From Vermamoeba vermiformis (lineage: Eukaryota; Tubulinea; Echinamoebida): a stretch of 64,000 bases of DNA. The translations under genes and the position numbers were made by a program. Below the pieces are notes generated by a model. The model worked only from the letters and a program-made list of their open reading frames with translations, did not search any database and was not told the DNA's origin. The stretch spans positions 1 through 64,000 of the forward strand of contig JBEWZL010000102.1 of the NCBI GenBank assembly GCA_045837725.1, written 5' to 3'. Shown here piece after piece: positions 53,805 to 64,000 of this stretch (position 1 is the first letter of the stretch; each line of letters opens with the position of its first letter).

Positions 53805-54273
53805 TGTCAAATATGATATAGAAGATCAATAATAGTATATAAATCGTATCAATAATAACCGAATTAATTCCAAATCCGGTTTTCTGTTCATAATTAATTC
53901 GATGTGAATCATTAAGAACATCGACCTTGTATTTTAATAGAATTAAACAAATAATTCAACTAATAATAACACTAATATACCTCACGCGGAGCATTCACAA
54001 TCAGAAATTGTACCGCGGAACTGTCCAGCTTTTCCGCTACTCAAAATTTTATCGAGCCAATGACGATCCAGCGGCAGGAATGTATTTGCGAAGCATCATA
54101 AGCTCCGATATTTGCATTATTGTGACTATACGCAAAAAGGCAAGCGAACAGAAATCTCAACAAAGGAATTTCCCGCAATACACACTTTGACGTGTTGTCA
54201 GGTAGATTTTGTGCGTGGGTAATGTTGTTCTTTCAGTTTACTGCCTTGTAACAAACACAGAAGACGAGCTAAT
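53805..54273. other. Intergenic region, no gene recognised
   Basis: About 470 bp. An open frame of 87 codons (53927-54190) begins in AT-rich sequence and shows no domain; it is not called. Confidence 0.35.
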
Positions 54274-55850
54274 ATGAATAGTTTGTATAATTCGTGGGGC
54301 GGTAATTATAGCTCGGAAATACCGTTTCCTAATCAGATGCCAAGTCCGATGCATCCCACAGCTAATACAGAACTGCCTGGCTTCAGAATTAACTTGCCGC
54401 CAATGAATATGACGACTACATTACCTCCCATGCAGCCTTATTTGCATGTTCATAGCCCTCACGAGGAATTAACTTCGAGCGGACCACATCTAACGCTTGC
54501 TGAACAAGAACTGGCCTTATTTACAGCATTATTAAATGGCTATTCTAAATGCGAGGTCACTGGACTCGATGGACGCGATCAAACACTCAATCAAGTGCAG
54601 AATCTGTCGATAGACAAACAGAACTCATTACTTTATCAATTTCAGATCGGTTCTTTACACGATCCAGAAGTGTAAGTAGCCAGAGAAACATTGCTAATAT
54701 TTAAAATATTACTATATAATTAATTTTATCAGTCTTTAATCCGCAAAAAGTATTTTTCAACCAACTCTTCCGCGTTGCAAGATCCATATTTTATACTAAG
54801 AATCTTTCTTGTGATGCGCAAGTTAAAAATTATCTTTGGTACTAAATTATGACCGTTAAAGCGCTACACCGGTAAATTCGTCGTTTTATTTGACACAAGT
54901 CAAAAATGCCAATTCACTACGACGCGATCTGAATAAATATTGTGTTCTGACGCAAATTAAGGCCTAATAAAGGTCATTATTCATCACATTTATTAAAAGA
55001 GATTAAATCGCATCGTGGTCATGCGGAACAGCGATCATTTTCCCGTTTCTGATCAGATTTTACACTTTATTGCTTTTGCTGATCTGTTTATCATAGCCGC
55101 GAAGTGTTCAAATGCCTGCGCGATGTGCTATGGGCTGAAACGAAGCACCAGGAGAATTTATTGAACGAAATCACGATTTGGTGCAATAATCAAATAACAG
55201 ACATGAAAAGATCTTTGTATCCATCAGAAGACAAAGCGAGTTCATTAGGCAGATCGGTAAGTAATGCTTATATACATATCATGTCTATTATTAGCAGGTG
55301 CGGATGAATTAATTGGATTGGTTTTTAGGGTATTCCCTCTCCATCTGCAACGCCGTCCCCACCAACGCGCCACTATAAAGGTCGTAAAAGAAACTTGCCC
55401 CCTCACGCGACAGCGGCCCTTAGAAAATGTACGTATCTCTTTGATATTGTTTTACCATTGCGTTGTAAAAGCGCGGATCTTCCTTTTATGGAAAAACGCC
55501 GGTACCTTCCTTGGCCTCGCACGTAGAGACGTCCTAACAGCGCATTATTTTAAAGGGTTATTTGAACATACGGAAAATCCTTATCCTACGGAAGACGAGA
55601 AGCAATTATTAATGCAACAAACCAATCTAAATTTGAAACAAGTCAATAACTGGTTTATCAACGCTAGACGTCGAATTTTGAAACCAGGCGGCGAAGGATT
55701 AAATGGTGATATTAGTCCGAGCATGATGGACGAGAAGCATTTCGGCGCCAATTTATTTTCGGTAAGTTGCAGATTCGTTCATCGAACGGTTTCAGATGTT
55801 GTTAATCATAATATTATTGCTAGGATGATCATAATGCCGAGGACTCATAA
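54274..55850 (+). CDS. TALE-class homeobox transcription factor, 296 residues
   Basis: Five exons join in phase. The N-terminal 190 residues include a Pro/Met/Asn-rich region and a helical MEIS/PBC-like region ([42 protein letters not shown]). The homeodomain (about 201-263) begins [20 protein letters not shown]. It contains the three-residue TALE loop extension (NPYPTEDEK) and ends in helix 3, [11 protein letters not shown]. Isoleucine at the key helix-3 position (WFIN) is normal for TALE. It ends DDHNAEDS. A nuclear DNA-binding regulator. The intron before exon 4 contains the palindromic TTCCTTTTATGGAA. Confidence 0.92.
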
Positions 55851-56272
55851 GTCAGGCTTCGTTGTAATGTACATACCTTAAACCATTTCCAGTTTCGTTT
55901 TATTTATTGGGATCTTGCTCCAACGCAATCCAACTGTAGTAATAAATTTGTTCATAAATTGTGAACGCGTCACTTATCGTACCAAGTCCAATGAACTATT
56001 AAAGCCTCCGATTAGGCCGGATCTTCCGTACGTAAGTTGCAACTTCGTGAGGTCGGTACTTAAACATTCATACCGAACTTTCATATCGTTACAGCAAGGT
56101 AAAAATAGTACGACTTCATATTTGGTCGTCATTCTGGTACAGGTGCTAAGAATGAAATTCATTGAACCAACTATGCCACGTGCTTGCCTTATTTGTAACA
56201 ACTTAACGCCACGAACTTTCTTTTGAGACCTTTTTCAATCAAAAACCTTTACTCAAACACACAAACAACAAC
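55851..56272. other. Intergenic region, no gene recognised
   Basis: About 420 bp. Overlapping open frames on both strands (about 55915-56226) are not protein-like. The last 40 nt are A/C-rich, as expected of a 5'UTR for the small gene at 56273. Confidence 0.35.
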
Positions 56273-56422
56273 ATGGGTGGCGTTCAAAGTGCTATCAACA
56301 CAATCGTAGCCTCCAACACGGCGATTCACTTGCACAACGGTCCTGACGACGACGATTTCCTCCCTCGAACCCCGGACAACAGCAACTCCGGCGGCAACTC
56401 ATCTACTCCTCAGTCGATGTAG
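56273..56422 (+). CDS. Small acidic protein with N-myristoylation motif, 49 residues
   Basis: ATG in a good context (ACAACATGGG) after an A/C-rich leader. The product starts MGGVQSAINTIVAS: Gly at position 2 and Ser at 6 fit N-myristoyltransferase. Then comes an acidic patch (GPDDDDF) and an Asn/Ser/Gly-rich tail (PDNSNSGGNSSTPQSM). No homologue is recognised. It could be a lipid-anchored peptide. It could also be the first exon of a longer gene, but the stop is in frame and the next gene converges. Confidence 0.5.
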   Translation: MGGVQSAINTIVASNTAIHLHNGPDDDDFLPRTPDNSNSGGNSSTPQSM

Positions 56423-56449
56423 CTTGGTCCTACTATTTGACTCGAAGCT

Positions 56450-56686
56450 TCAAGTGAAGTCGGACGGATCGAGTGCCGGTTTATGAAGCGGTTGTACTCC
56501 TAAAAATAAAACAACGAGATGGATTAATAAAATTTTAATTAACGTACCATAAAAGTTTCGTGAAGTCCTTTTGCTTTGCTGGTTTTTAAGGCTGTACGTT
56601 AAGCGAGTTTTGTTTAAACTTTCCACTTCCGCCGAAAGAAATTCATTTTGGATCAACGCAATAAATCCTAACCTCATAATGAACAT
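56450..56686 (-). CDS. Small uncharacterised protein, about 60 residues, two exons
   Basis: An exon starting at an ATG (MFIMRLGFIALIQNEFLSAEVESLNK...) ends at a GTACGT donor. It joins in phase, after a 3' site TTTTTAG, to a short exon (GVQPLHKPALDPSDFT). An upstream exon may exist, because the frame remains open for four codons before the ATG. No family is recognised. It converges on the small gene ending at 56422. Confidence 0.35.
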   Translation of the reverse strand: MFIMRLGFIALIQNEFLSAEVESLNKTRLTYSLKNQQSKRTSRNFYGTLIKILLIHLVVLFLGVQPLHKPALDPSDFT

Positions 56687-57116
56687 ATAATCAACCACAT
56701 CCGTGATGCCTCTTCATTCGACGAAGGAGAATTGCGCAGTGTGGTCAAAACAGAAACCGTTAGATTCGTTTCTTGGAGCCGGTGAGAACCAAGGGAAGAA
56801 ATCCTCCTTCTAAATTATAAATTCTTATCAGCTATTCAACATATAACGTATGTTTACATTTCAATATTTACCTTTCGAGATCAGATTTAGATTCAGACCA
56901 AAACAACTGCGCAAATATTAGCTAATGAGAAGGAACAATGAATTTTAACGATAAATTGCGCAGCCAAAGCAATACTGAATACAAAAAAACTAATTGAGCG
57001 ATTACTAGCGTTTCTTCTCCTTCGCGCCTTTGTGAGGCGACAATAATACTCCGAGATCACAAAAGAGATCGAACGGTTGAAGCCTACAGTTGTAATAAAT
57101 GCAATTTACCCACAAC
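56687..57116. other. Intergenic region, no gene recognised
   Basis: About 430 bp. It presumably includes the 3'UTR of the hydrolase-like gene and the start region of the small minus-strand gene. Confidence 0.35.
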
Positions 57117-59321
57117 TTAAAAACCAATGGAAGCTATAACAATAAATAATCCGACGCTAATGCTAACCAAGCGGATCGAGCCATCACCCGTCACTTGAGT
57201 TGAAGAGGGTGAGGCGCTAGGACTCGAGCTAGGACTCGTAGGTGTTGGGGATTCGGGAGTTGACACTGCAAAGTGAATAACAGCCACTGTGTCACTCACT
57301 TCGAATGAGAGTTCATCATTGGACGCAGTCAACTTTTGACTGGTGAATGTCCATTGATCGTTGTACTTCAGTAATTCAATCGATGCGAATGACGAGAGCT
57401 GACTGGACTGAAGCGTTGCAGGGAGGTTAGGAGCTTGAACTTGAAGAGAGGGTGTCACGGAGGTGTCTGAAACTGGCCGTTAATCGAGGACAAGTTCAAA
57501 GACAAACGACTCACCTTCGCAAGTAATCTCGTGCCAAAACACCAAGTAGAAGTCACCACTGCTCTTTTGGAACAACAAGTGATGCACCATGTGCATTTGA
57601 GTGATGTTGCCGACTGGTTGCGCCGTCAGGTTGAAGTTGAGTTCGCCAGGAGTGAACGAAGGAGCGTCTAATAGGGTAGTCAATAAATGAACCCTCAGTA
57701 ATATATGATGAACAAATCAGCAAATAAAACTTTCGCTACCAGACTGACACGAAAGACAATTGACAGGTGTCATAATCAACCTACTTTTCTCTTGCAACAA
57801 GTGAATCAAGCTCTTCACTGCAAAGAATGCTGGCTTCTCGGTGACGTTGCGATAAAGAAGACCAAAGTTTGCTTCTCTGTTCGTGCGATCAGGGTCAACA
57901 AACTCGTCGATGAACTCGTAGGTGAACGTTCGAAATACACCCAGTCTGAAGAACTCTAAGTAAAGCCTAATAATACGAATCTTATAAGAATGAACAAGAT
58001 TTGCGAGTAGCTTGCCTTGGCATGTATTTAGCGTGAGCCAAGTTCGAAGAGCCGTTGACCCAAGTCGAGTAACCGGTCTCGGTAGCGACCATGTACTTCG
58101 GATAATAGGGGGGTCTGTAAACATTGAATTGCCACGGATATACGTCCAGCGCAACTGCGAAAAAGGTGTAAGCAGAAAGTTCGTACTTACAGAGCCTGTC
58201 GTTGTGAACTTGAACGAGACTTACCCGATGGAAAGTTCGAGTCCCAGTATTGCTTTGCCAACACCCAGTAGGGCCTAGGATAGTTGAAGGGATTGCCTCC
58301 TCTACAAATCAAAGTTACTTCAAGTTCGGAATTACGTGGATCCGTAAGACTGGAACTTACATGTAAGGATGGAAATTGCCGTAATCAACAGTGTCATTCA
58401 ATAAACCAGCAGCGAATGGGTTCGGAGTATCTGTTGATCGAATTAGACATGCTCTATAAGGTAGTTAGTTCCTTAACCAGAGACGTACCGCCATAAGTCT
58501 TGCCGAGGGCAATGCCGTAGACCAACAGGTTTTTGGTCGTGTCATTGGACTTGAATGCGGTGTAAATGTCACGCATAAAGTCAATCGCTCCTTGCGGGAA
58601 TCCCTGTAATATGTTTGGTTATTACGGGTGAGTAGTGAAAAAATACGGTGACACGTGTCACCAAGTGTCAAAATGTGTTCCAGAAAAGATTCTTACATTC
58701 CCGTTGTATTTTTTATTCAGATTCACCCAAAAATAATCTGGCTCATTGGGACCTACAATTTCGTTAATACGAGGTCCATAATCATGATATTTAGGCTTAC
58801 CTTCGATCGCATCTATTGTCGGGAATGATTCGTTAAAGTAACTGGCCACGCGTTGTTGCAACTGCGTTGGATTTCCCTTCAAAGAGGTCAAAATTATGTC
58901 ACTTAATATATTAATAGTACATACGAGGTCAGGTTCCATTACAACTGTTGTTTTAATTCCAACTGCGCCGAGTTCCCGAATCCGATTGCTGAAACCATCA
59001 CGAATGTGACGAATACCAATATCAATTAATTTTTCTTTAACTTGGGCGTACGCAAAGCCGTATGGAGTGTCGGTATATGTCCAATGAGTGCATACACCGA
59101 TGCTGAAATGACAAAGGATCAGAAAAAAACGCAATCAGCAAAATAGGATACCAAATAACTTTAAACAAACGTCAAAATTATTAAGAATATGCCCATACTA
59201 AAACAAATTAATCCACTTACCTCTCGACGAATTCTTCGCTTCGGATCGCGACTTCAGCGTTGGTTCCGAATTTGTCCGCAACAGCCAACAATAAGACAAA
59301 GAGAAATAAAGAAGCTCTCAT
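57117..59321 (-). CDS. GPI-anchored glycoside hydrolase-like protein (TIM-barrel type), 498 residues
   Basis: Eleven exons join in phase from the ATG at 59321. A signal peptide (MRASLFLFVLLLAVA) is followed by the barrel: SIGVCTHWTYTDTPYG, GIRHIRDGF, TTVVMEPD, GPNEPDYFW (Glu = likely acid/base), GNFHPY, ATETGYSTW (Glu = likely nucleophile) and FTYEFIDEFVDPDRTNREANFGLL. Two conserved Glu on strands 4 and 7 fit clan GH-A, but I cannot assign a family. A beta-sandwich C-terminal module, a Ser/Thr/Pro linker and a hydrophobic GPI tail follow (LVSISVGLFIVIASIGF). One intron uses a GC-AG donor (GCAAGC at 58015). Two introns contain TGACA...TGTCA palindromes. Confidence 0.85.
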
Positions 59322-59874
59322 TTGTGGTCTATGTTTTTGTCTTGCGGTAAATAAAATTAACCGTAGATTTGTGTCTTTTTCCGATTCACATGGTCATATT
59401 GGCAGAATCTAATACTGCAAGCCATGTTCAAATTCATTACCGCGTATTGTCCTTTTGAAGAAAATATCACGATTGGGAGATCTTTCGCTTACCCACGTCT
59501 TACCATTGTGATGTTGCGGATGGTTAGAGTTGAAGCGTTATTAATAGCTTTTATCGAATGCAATGACAGCCAACGGCGATTACTAGTAAGTGACACACAA
59601 AATAAATTCCAACGAAGATTTATCTACGCAAAAGCAACGATGATTACAAACAATGCATAGTTGATAAGAAGCGTTCTGATCTCGATGACCAGCCAAGATC
59701 CGAGATTCCGCCAGCAGTAGCCTTCAGGTGATTTTGCGGTTGAAAGGACTGACACTTGTCACTCACTCGATAATTGTTGCGCAACAAACTTGACTCGTGA
59801 ATCCATTGATTTAGATAACGAAGAAGAGGAGATGGTGGGAGAGAGGTAAATAACAATCGCACTTGGAAGACTCA
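59322..59874. other. Region between the hydrolase-like gene and its partial copy
   Basis: About 550 bp. It may include decayed 3' parts of the partial copy, but no clear exon is seen. TGACACTTGTCA lies at 59750-59761. Confidence 0.35.
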
Positions 59875-60335
59875 CCTTCGCAGTATTCGTGCCAAACACC
59901 AAGTAGAGTCACCATTGCTTTTGAAACAATGATCAATAGTGCCCATGGGGGAAGAAGAAGGAATAAAGCAAGCAAAATTATGCAAAGGACATTCAAGCTG
60001 GCTTCTCAGTGACATTGCGATAAAGAAGACCAAAGTTTGCTTCTCTGTTCGTGCGATCAGGGTCAACAAACTCGTCGATGAACTCGTACGTGAAGGTTCT
60101 TTTGATGCCAAGTCTGAAGTACTCCAAGTACAGTCTAATGAACTGTTAATATATAAGACAACATGTCAACTGTTAGCTTGCCTTGGCATGTATTTAGCGT
60201 GAGCCAAGTACGAAGAGCCATTGACCCAAGTCGAGTAACCAGTCTCAGTAGCGACCATGGCTTTCGGTGCGTAAGGAGGGCGATAGACTTTCAGCGCAAA
60301 AGGATAGACGTCCATATTAACTGGGTCAAAGTAAG
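59875..60335 (-). pseudogene. Partial copy of the glycoside hydrolase-like gene
   Basis: Two exons of the gene at 57117-59321 recur here: VYRPPYAPKAMVATETGYSTWVNGSS, and a C-terminal part including TYEFVDEFVDPDRTNREANFGLL. The same GC-AG intron type lies between them. A fragment matching the GVWHEY segment follows. The first seven exons and the GPI tail are missing. Part of the copy is truncated, and an aberrant G-rich tract lies beyond its 5' side. It is either a broken tandem duplicate or a collapsed or misassembled second gene. Confidence 0.75.
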
Positions 60336-60793
60336 TTTGAGCGCAGTTAAGTGACCCAAAAGGAGAGAACGGAGCCCCGCAAAAAAGCCAGAGAACGCTA
60401 AATTATAAATAGTATATAACGCTAAGAGTTTTTTCCGCAGCGCCCAGATCTTATTTTTAACCATCGGAAGGATGATATCGAAGTAGTTTGTATAGGAAAT
60501 AAGGATTGGAAGTAAGAGAAGAGGAAGGAAGAAGTAAAAAAAAAAAAAGTAAAGGCGGCGCGGGAGAGACAAAAAGGGGGGGGGACGCGGCGGGGGAGAC
60601 GGCAAGATAAAGTCGGCCGTGCGCCGGTTGCGTGAAACACACTGAATTGCTGAAATATTCCGCGGCTTGAGCTCTGATCTTGGTGAAAACAAATAGTATC
60701 CGAATCAACTGCGAAAATAGCTGTTTTCAGGTAACAAAAGATATCAGTATTTACTAGCTCTGACGCTCAAACGAAAAGAAAATTCCGATATAT
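60336..60793. other. Non-coding stretch containing a C-free then T-free tract
   Basis: From about 60489 to 60556 the plus strand lacks C, and from about 60553 to 60605 it lacks T and has G and A runs. No gene is seen. It resembles the tract at 30600-31091 with the block order reversed. Confidence 0.6.
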
Positions 60794-63377
60794 CTATTTA
60801 GGTGCATCTTCGATCACTTTCATAGCGCGACAATTACTGCCAGCTCCACAATCGCTGCAAAAATAAATCGGTGTTAGACAGCTAGTTGTTCGCATTGCAG
60901 AACAATTGAGAAGGAGTCTATATCGACTTCATAGTATTAAATGATATATAGGTCATACCAATAGAACCGTGATGAATTAGGCGCAAATGAGACATCGTGT
61001 CCGTCGTGACATTTTTTGACGCAAACAACGCACACGCCACCGTGATCACTCAAGTCACACGTGTAACAGCGGTACCTACAAGTAGGAATGCAATATGATT
61101 ATGCTATTTAAGGCATTAATAGAGACAGAGGGATATCTCATGAGCGTTTTTTAACTGGGCTTTTGAGTGAGTCAAAGTTCCAAAAAAGGAAATTTATTGA
61201 CCCTATGCATCGCAAAAATCATTCCCAGATTTCGTTTTGACCTATTTTCCTTATATAGTAGTGCCTCCCTACGTTGCGGCCCGCCCGACCAGGACCGCCC
61301 CTCGGAGGTCGGATCCTAGTGCCTTCAGTCGTCTCCTAGGAGTTGTTTGGACGGGGGCAGCACAAGGGTAAATAGGGGTTGTGGTGGTAAGTTATCTAAC
61401 GTGTCTAAGTTATCCCTCACACTAATTGCGTACCATTCTTGCACTACATGATTTGCTTCGGTCCCTGCAAAAGTGCACATGTTGCGTGCAATGCAATTTC
61501 GACAGTTAATGCCTAAACAAGTGATTAGCGTCATGAACAGTTCCATCGTTATTAGACTCTTACTTAAAGTATCTTCATCATCGCCATCGCGATACAACAT
61601 TTCGTATTTAGGTCTCTTCGGAAGCAACACCAGATCCGTCTTGTTGTCGCAGATCGTGTTGTTCGACAGTAACTCTTCACGCGTGAATTGCTTATCTTTA
61701 CTATATTCGGCCATACTCAATCCTGTACAACATTAAAATATTAATATATGAAGTGTTGTGATTTAATCTTTTAAAAGATCTTTTTTTTTGTAACGAACGA
61801 AGCGGAGGTCTCCGAACTTAAAGTTCTTTCCTTAGGAAATAGTAATCTCCGAGGAGATAATTATTTTATCAAATTTAATTCGAGCAAAAAACTGGTCTTT
61901 CGTACCGATAAGTCCGTTGTTCTTGATCTCGTTTTCGGCAATGCGCTGAATATTTACGTCGTGTCTTAATACGAACACCACTGTTCATATTATGCGTTAT
62001 GATGTTCTTGTATATCGTTATGGTGGTATTCTCCAGCACTTCCAATCCGTACAAATTGTTCGAGATCCGACTTTCGATAACGACGCACTCACAATTATTC
62101 CGCACATCAATCCCCCGATCTGCGCTACGTTCAACGATACACCGCACTATCGACAAAGGCACAACGGACTTTCGAATGATAACACCTGACTCTATTCTGG
62201 GTGAATGTACTGTCCATGATCGTTGATTCATCCACGTGACAATCTGACAAACGAAATCCAATGTCGTTTCGTTCGAATACTAATAGCAATACGTTAGTAT
62301 ATAATTTCGTAATAAAAATGTTTCATCATAAAAATCCAGATCCGGTGCGTACTTGCCATGCAAATTTTTTTTTGTTCTAATGCAATTGATCTCTTTGCCT
62401 TCTTGTACATTTATAATAGTATTAATGAGAAGTTATTTTACCTGATCTTCGTACGTGTACGATGCCATTGGACGTAGTGTAAAGACCAAACTTGGAGTCG
62501 TAAAATCGGCAATTGTTTACAGTAACCTCAGAATTTCTAAATAGATAGGATATATGTATTAGATAACACTACAATACTAGTAATCAATTATGGTATTACG
62601 CGATGTACAGGGCTGAACGCAGTTCTGCCGTAAACTCGCAATTCTCAATGTTGAAATCTGCGTCTTGTAACATGCAACAGGTATTGCCTTTCTCGTCTTT
62701 TTTGCCAGCAACAAATGATATATTCTAAATAAGAATAAAAAAGAAAGTATTAGAGCTGGGGTGCGAAAAATTGGTCGTTAGATCCGCACCTGTATTCCGA
62801 TTTTGTAGTCCGGTGTGTTGCCATAAAATACATAGCACAATAACCTATCACTATTGCAAATAAATGTCGTTTTCTGATTGGTTGATTTTTGAGACCAGGG
62901 CGTGTCCCATAAACCACAAATATCGATATTAGGACGAAGTCGTAAGCCTTGTTGAAGAAGATAAGTGCCTGGTGAGAATATAAGCTTGTATCTATCGGTC
63001 TTTGATCGCCTCCAAGATTCTTTTGCGTGATCCACAGCATGCTGGACGGTCACAAACTCAATTGCTAAGAAAAATATTCGTTTCCAGTCTACAAAAAAAT
63101 CAGATAAATATTTTATAATATTCGGTATAATATTTAGATGCTATTAAATTGATTTATAATGCTTACCATGAATATTAGAGTCGACACAAATTATTTTCTG
63201 TTTTTCATTTTGAATTCTGTTTCTCCAATACCAAGAAGAGTTCGTCATCTCTTTAAACGCATGCGAGCACATTCCTAATTTTATTAGAGATGATGAATGA
63301 GCGTGGCTGACGACCTGTTCAATCATTTCCAAGGGCAGATCGAGAAGCGGAAACGTCATCACTTCATCGTCCGACAT
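60794..63377 (-). CDS. FBXO11: FBXO11-like F-box, beta-helix and UBR-box protein, with one apparent frame change
   Basis: Nine exons, about 474 residues, from the ATG at 63377. The F-box is LLDLPLEMIEQVVSHAHSSSLIKLGMC (about 10-55). Right-handed beta-helix repeats follow (NISFVAG, FNIENCEF, VTVNNCRFYDSKFGLYTTSNG, CVVIESRISNNLYGLEVLENT, TIYKNIITHNMNSGVRIKT). The C-terminal UBR zinc box is YRCYTCDLSDHGGVCVVCVKKCHDGHDVSF...RFYCDCGAG. This is the FBXO11 order, but the protein is about half the animal length, with fewer beta-helix turns. Near 61960 the frame must move by +1 between GVRIKT and DVNIQRIAENEI. Expected role: substrate receptor of an SCF ubiquitin ligase. Splicing past the stop at 61325 to reach the UBR exon is in phase. 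Confidence 0.88.
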
Positions 63378-63610
63378 TACGGTGGCTTGTATTCGATTAA
63401 ATCTTGCGAATTCTTTACTATTGATTAATATTTTAAATAAGGTTTGCCTCTGTTGTAGACAAAGATGAAGGAAATAAAATAAACTTGACAAAACACAGCT
63501 TTTTAAGACAAATGTGCTCCCGCAAATCACGCGTTCGCGATAATCATAGAACTATATAATATACAATATTGACGACATTCTACTCAATTAAGACGACTCA
63601 TCAAGAACGT

Positions 63611-64000
63611 TTAAAGCTTGGCATTGAGGCTCAGCACCACAGTCACTAAAATTTGTCTAATTTTCCACCGCCTCGTGCGACCTGCCAGGGCAGGGTCCAC
63701 CAGAGCTGTCAAAATCTCGGCTTTATCGTTTTGATGGTTCAGATAGGATGAATTCGGCATGGGTTTAGTCTTGATGGACGAGAAGTGCAAATGACGGCGA
63801 GAGATATTCCGCCAATTGACCACGTGACATGAGCACCAATCTCGGACACAAAGTCAACAATCTTTCGACACTCCATCGCTTGCCGGGCATTGGAGAATTT
63901 TGTTCATCGGACTGGACTGACGCGGACAATTGTTCTTGTTTGAGCTTCGCCAGCTGTTCGTCGTTCATGCCGTCGTAGTCAACAACTTTCGTGGTGTAAT
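63611..64000 (-). CDS. Partial gene at the window edge, unresolved
   Basis: Two overlapping minus-strand frames look coding. One enters from the edge (DGMNDEQLAKLKQEQLSASVQ...GKRWSVERLLTLCPRLVLMSRGQLAEYL). The other ends at 63611 (NWRNISRRHLHFSSIK...EILTALVDPALAGRTRRWKIRQILV). I find no clean splice between them. The gene starts outside the window and no family is recognised. Confidence 0.3.

Noticed and set aside
53927-54190. 87-codon plus-strand open frame
   Set aside because: Starts in AT-rich sequence, has no domain and no supporting splice context.
55915-56226. Overlapping open frames on both strands
   Set aside because: Neither strand gives protein-like sequence or sensible splice sites.
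60291-60708. Pro/Phe/Leu-rich minus-strand open frames
   Set aside because: They span the C-free and T-free tract, so openness follows from base composition.
61325-61433. Stop at 61325 as the normal end of FBXO11
   Set aside because: A GTACGC donor at 61433 joins in phase to a complete UBR box, which is the expected FBXO11 C-terminus; read-through of the donor is kept only as a possible alternative.

Overview
The window is nuclear DNA of an intron-rich unicellular eukaryote. Genes are dense, lie on both strands, and are split by many short GT-AG introns of about 45-60 nt whose donors are mostly GTAAGT or GTACGT; three are GC-AG. The gene set points to an amoebozoan, perhaps a protosteloid or myxogastrid relative. 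It includes ABCC transporters, GPI-anchored GH5 enzymes, a Kelch/FN3 receptor kinase with tyrosine-kinase-like motifs, FBXO11, a TALE homeobox protein, a G-gamma subunit, a Cdc14-like SIN protein, a fungal-type AAA ATPase and an I-PpoI-like His-Cys motif. The species assignment is inference. Where I could close exon phases by hand I give protein lengths.

Layout. 0.3-1.4 kb: a small His-Cys endonuclease-like gene. 1.4-7.0 kb (-): ABCC transporter 1. 8.4-11.3 kb (+): receptor kinase. 11.4-15.2 kb (-): a class M-like sirtuin and an AAA ATPase. 15.5-17.6 kb: a Tyr/Ser-rich protein and a multipass membrane protein. 18.0-20.4 kb (+): GH5 enzyme 1. 20.9-26.8 kb (+): ABCC transporter 2. 26.9-29.4 kb: a GNAT acetyltransferase and a catalytically dead PPP phosphatase. 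30.1-37.7 kb: a 7TM-like gene interrupted by a suspicious low-complexity tract, a relic of one of its exons, and two tandem F-box/membrane paralogues. 38.0-40.6 kb (+): GH5 enzyme 2. 41.0-42.1 kb: a degenerate SLC25-like carrier. 42.1-45.5 kb (-): an OTU-domain protein. 45.7-46.7 kb (-): two U6 snRNA genes with matched promoters. 47.2-56.7 kb: G-gamma, NDUFAF6, a type I membrane protein, SET/NAP, a Cdc14-like SIN protein, a TALE homeobox protein and two small proteins. 57.1-60.3 kb (-): a GPI-anchored glycoside hydrolase-like gene and a broken partial copy. 60.8-63.4 kb (-): a compact FBXO11. A partial gene lies at the right edge.

The genes do not form one pathway; this looks like ordinary dense chromosome. 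Several ubiquitin-linked genes occur (FBXO11, OTU, two F-box/membrane proteins). There are also several surface or secreted carbohydrate-active proteins (two GH5, one GH-like, one Kelch receptor).

Most notable observations: paired U6 genes sharing a TATA box and a -60 element; an intact but catalytically dead PPP phosphatase; six exact copies of the palindrome TGACACGTGTCA, all in introns, plus an intronic CArG-like palindrome; four apparent frame changes of the same sense (+1) in otherwise conserved genes; and two tracts where T or C is almost absent, probably assembly artefacts.
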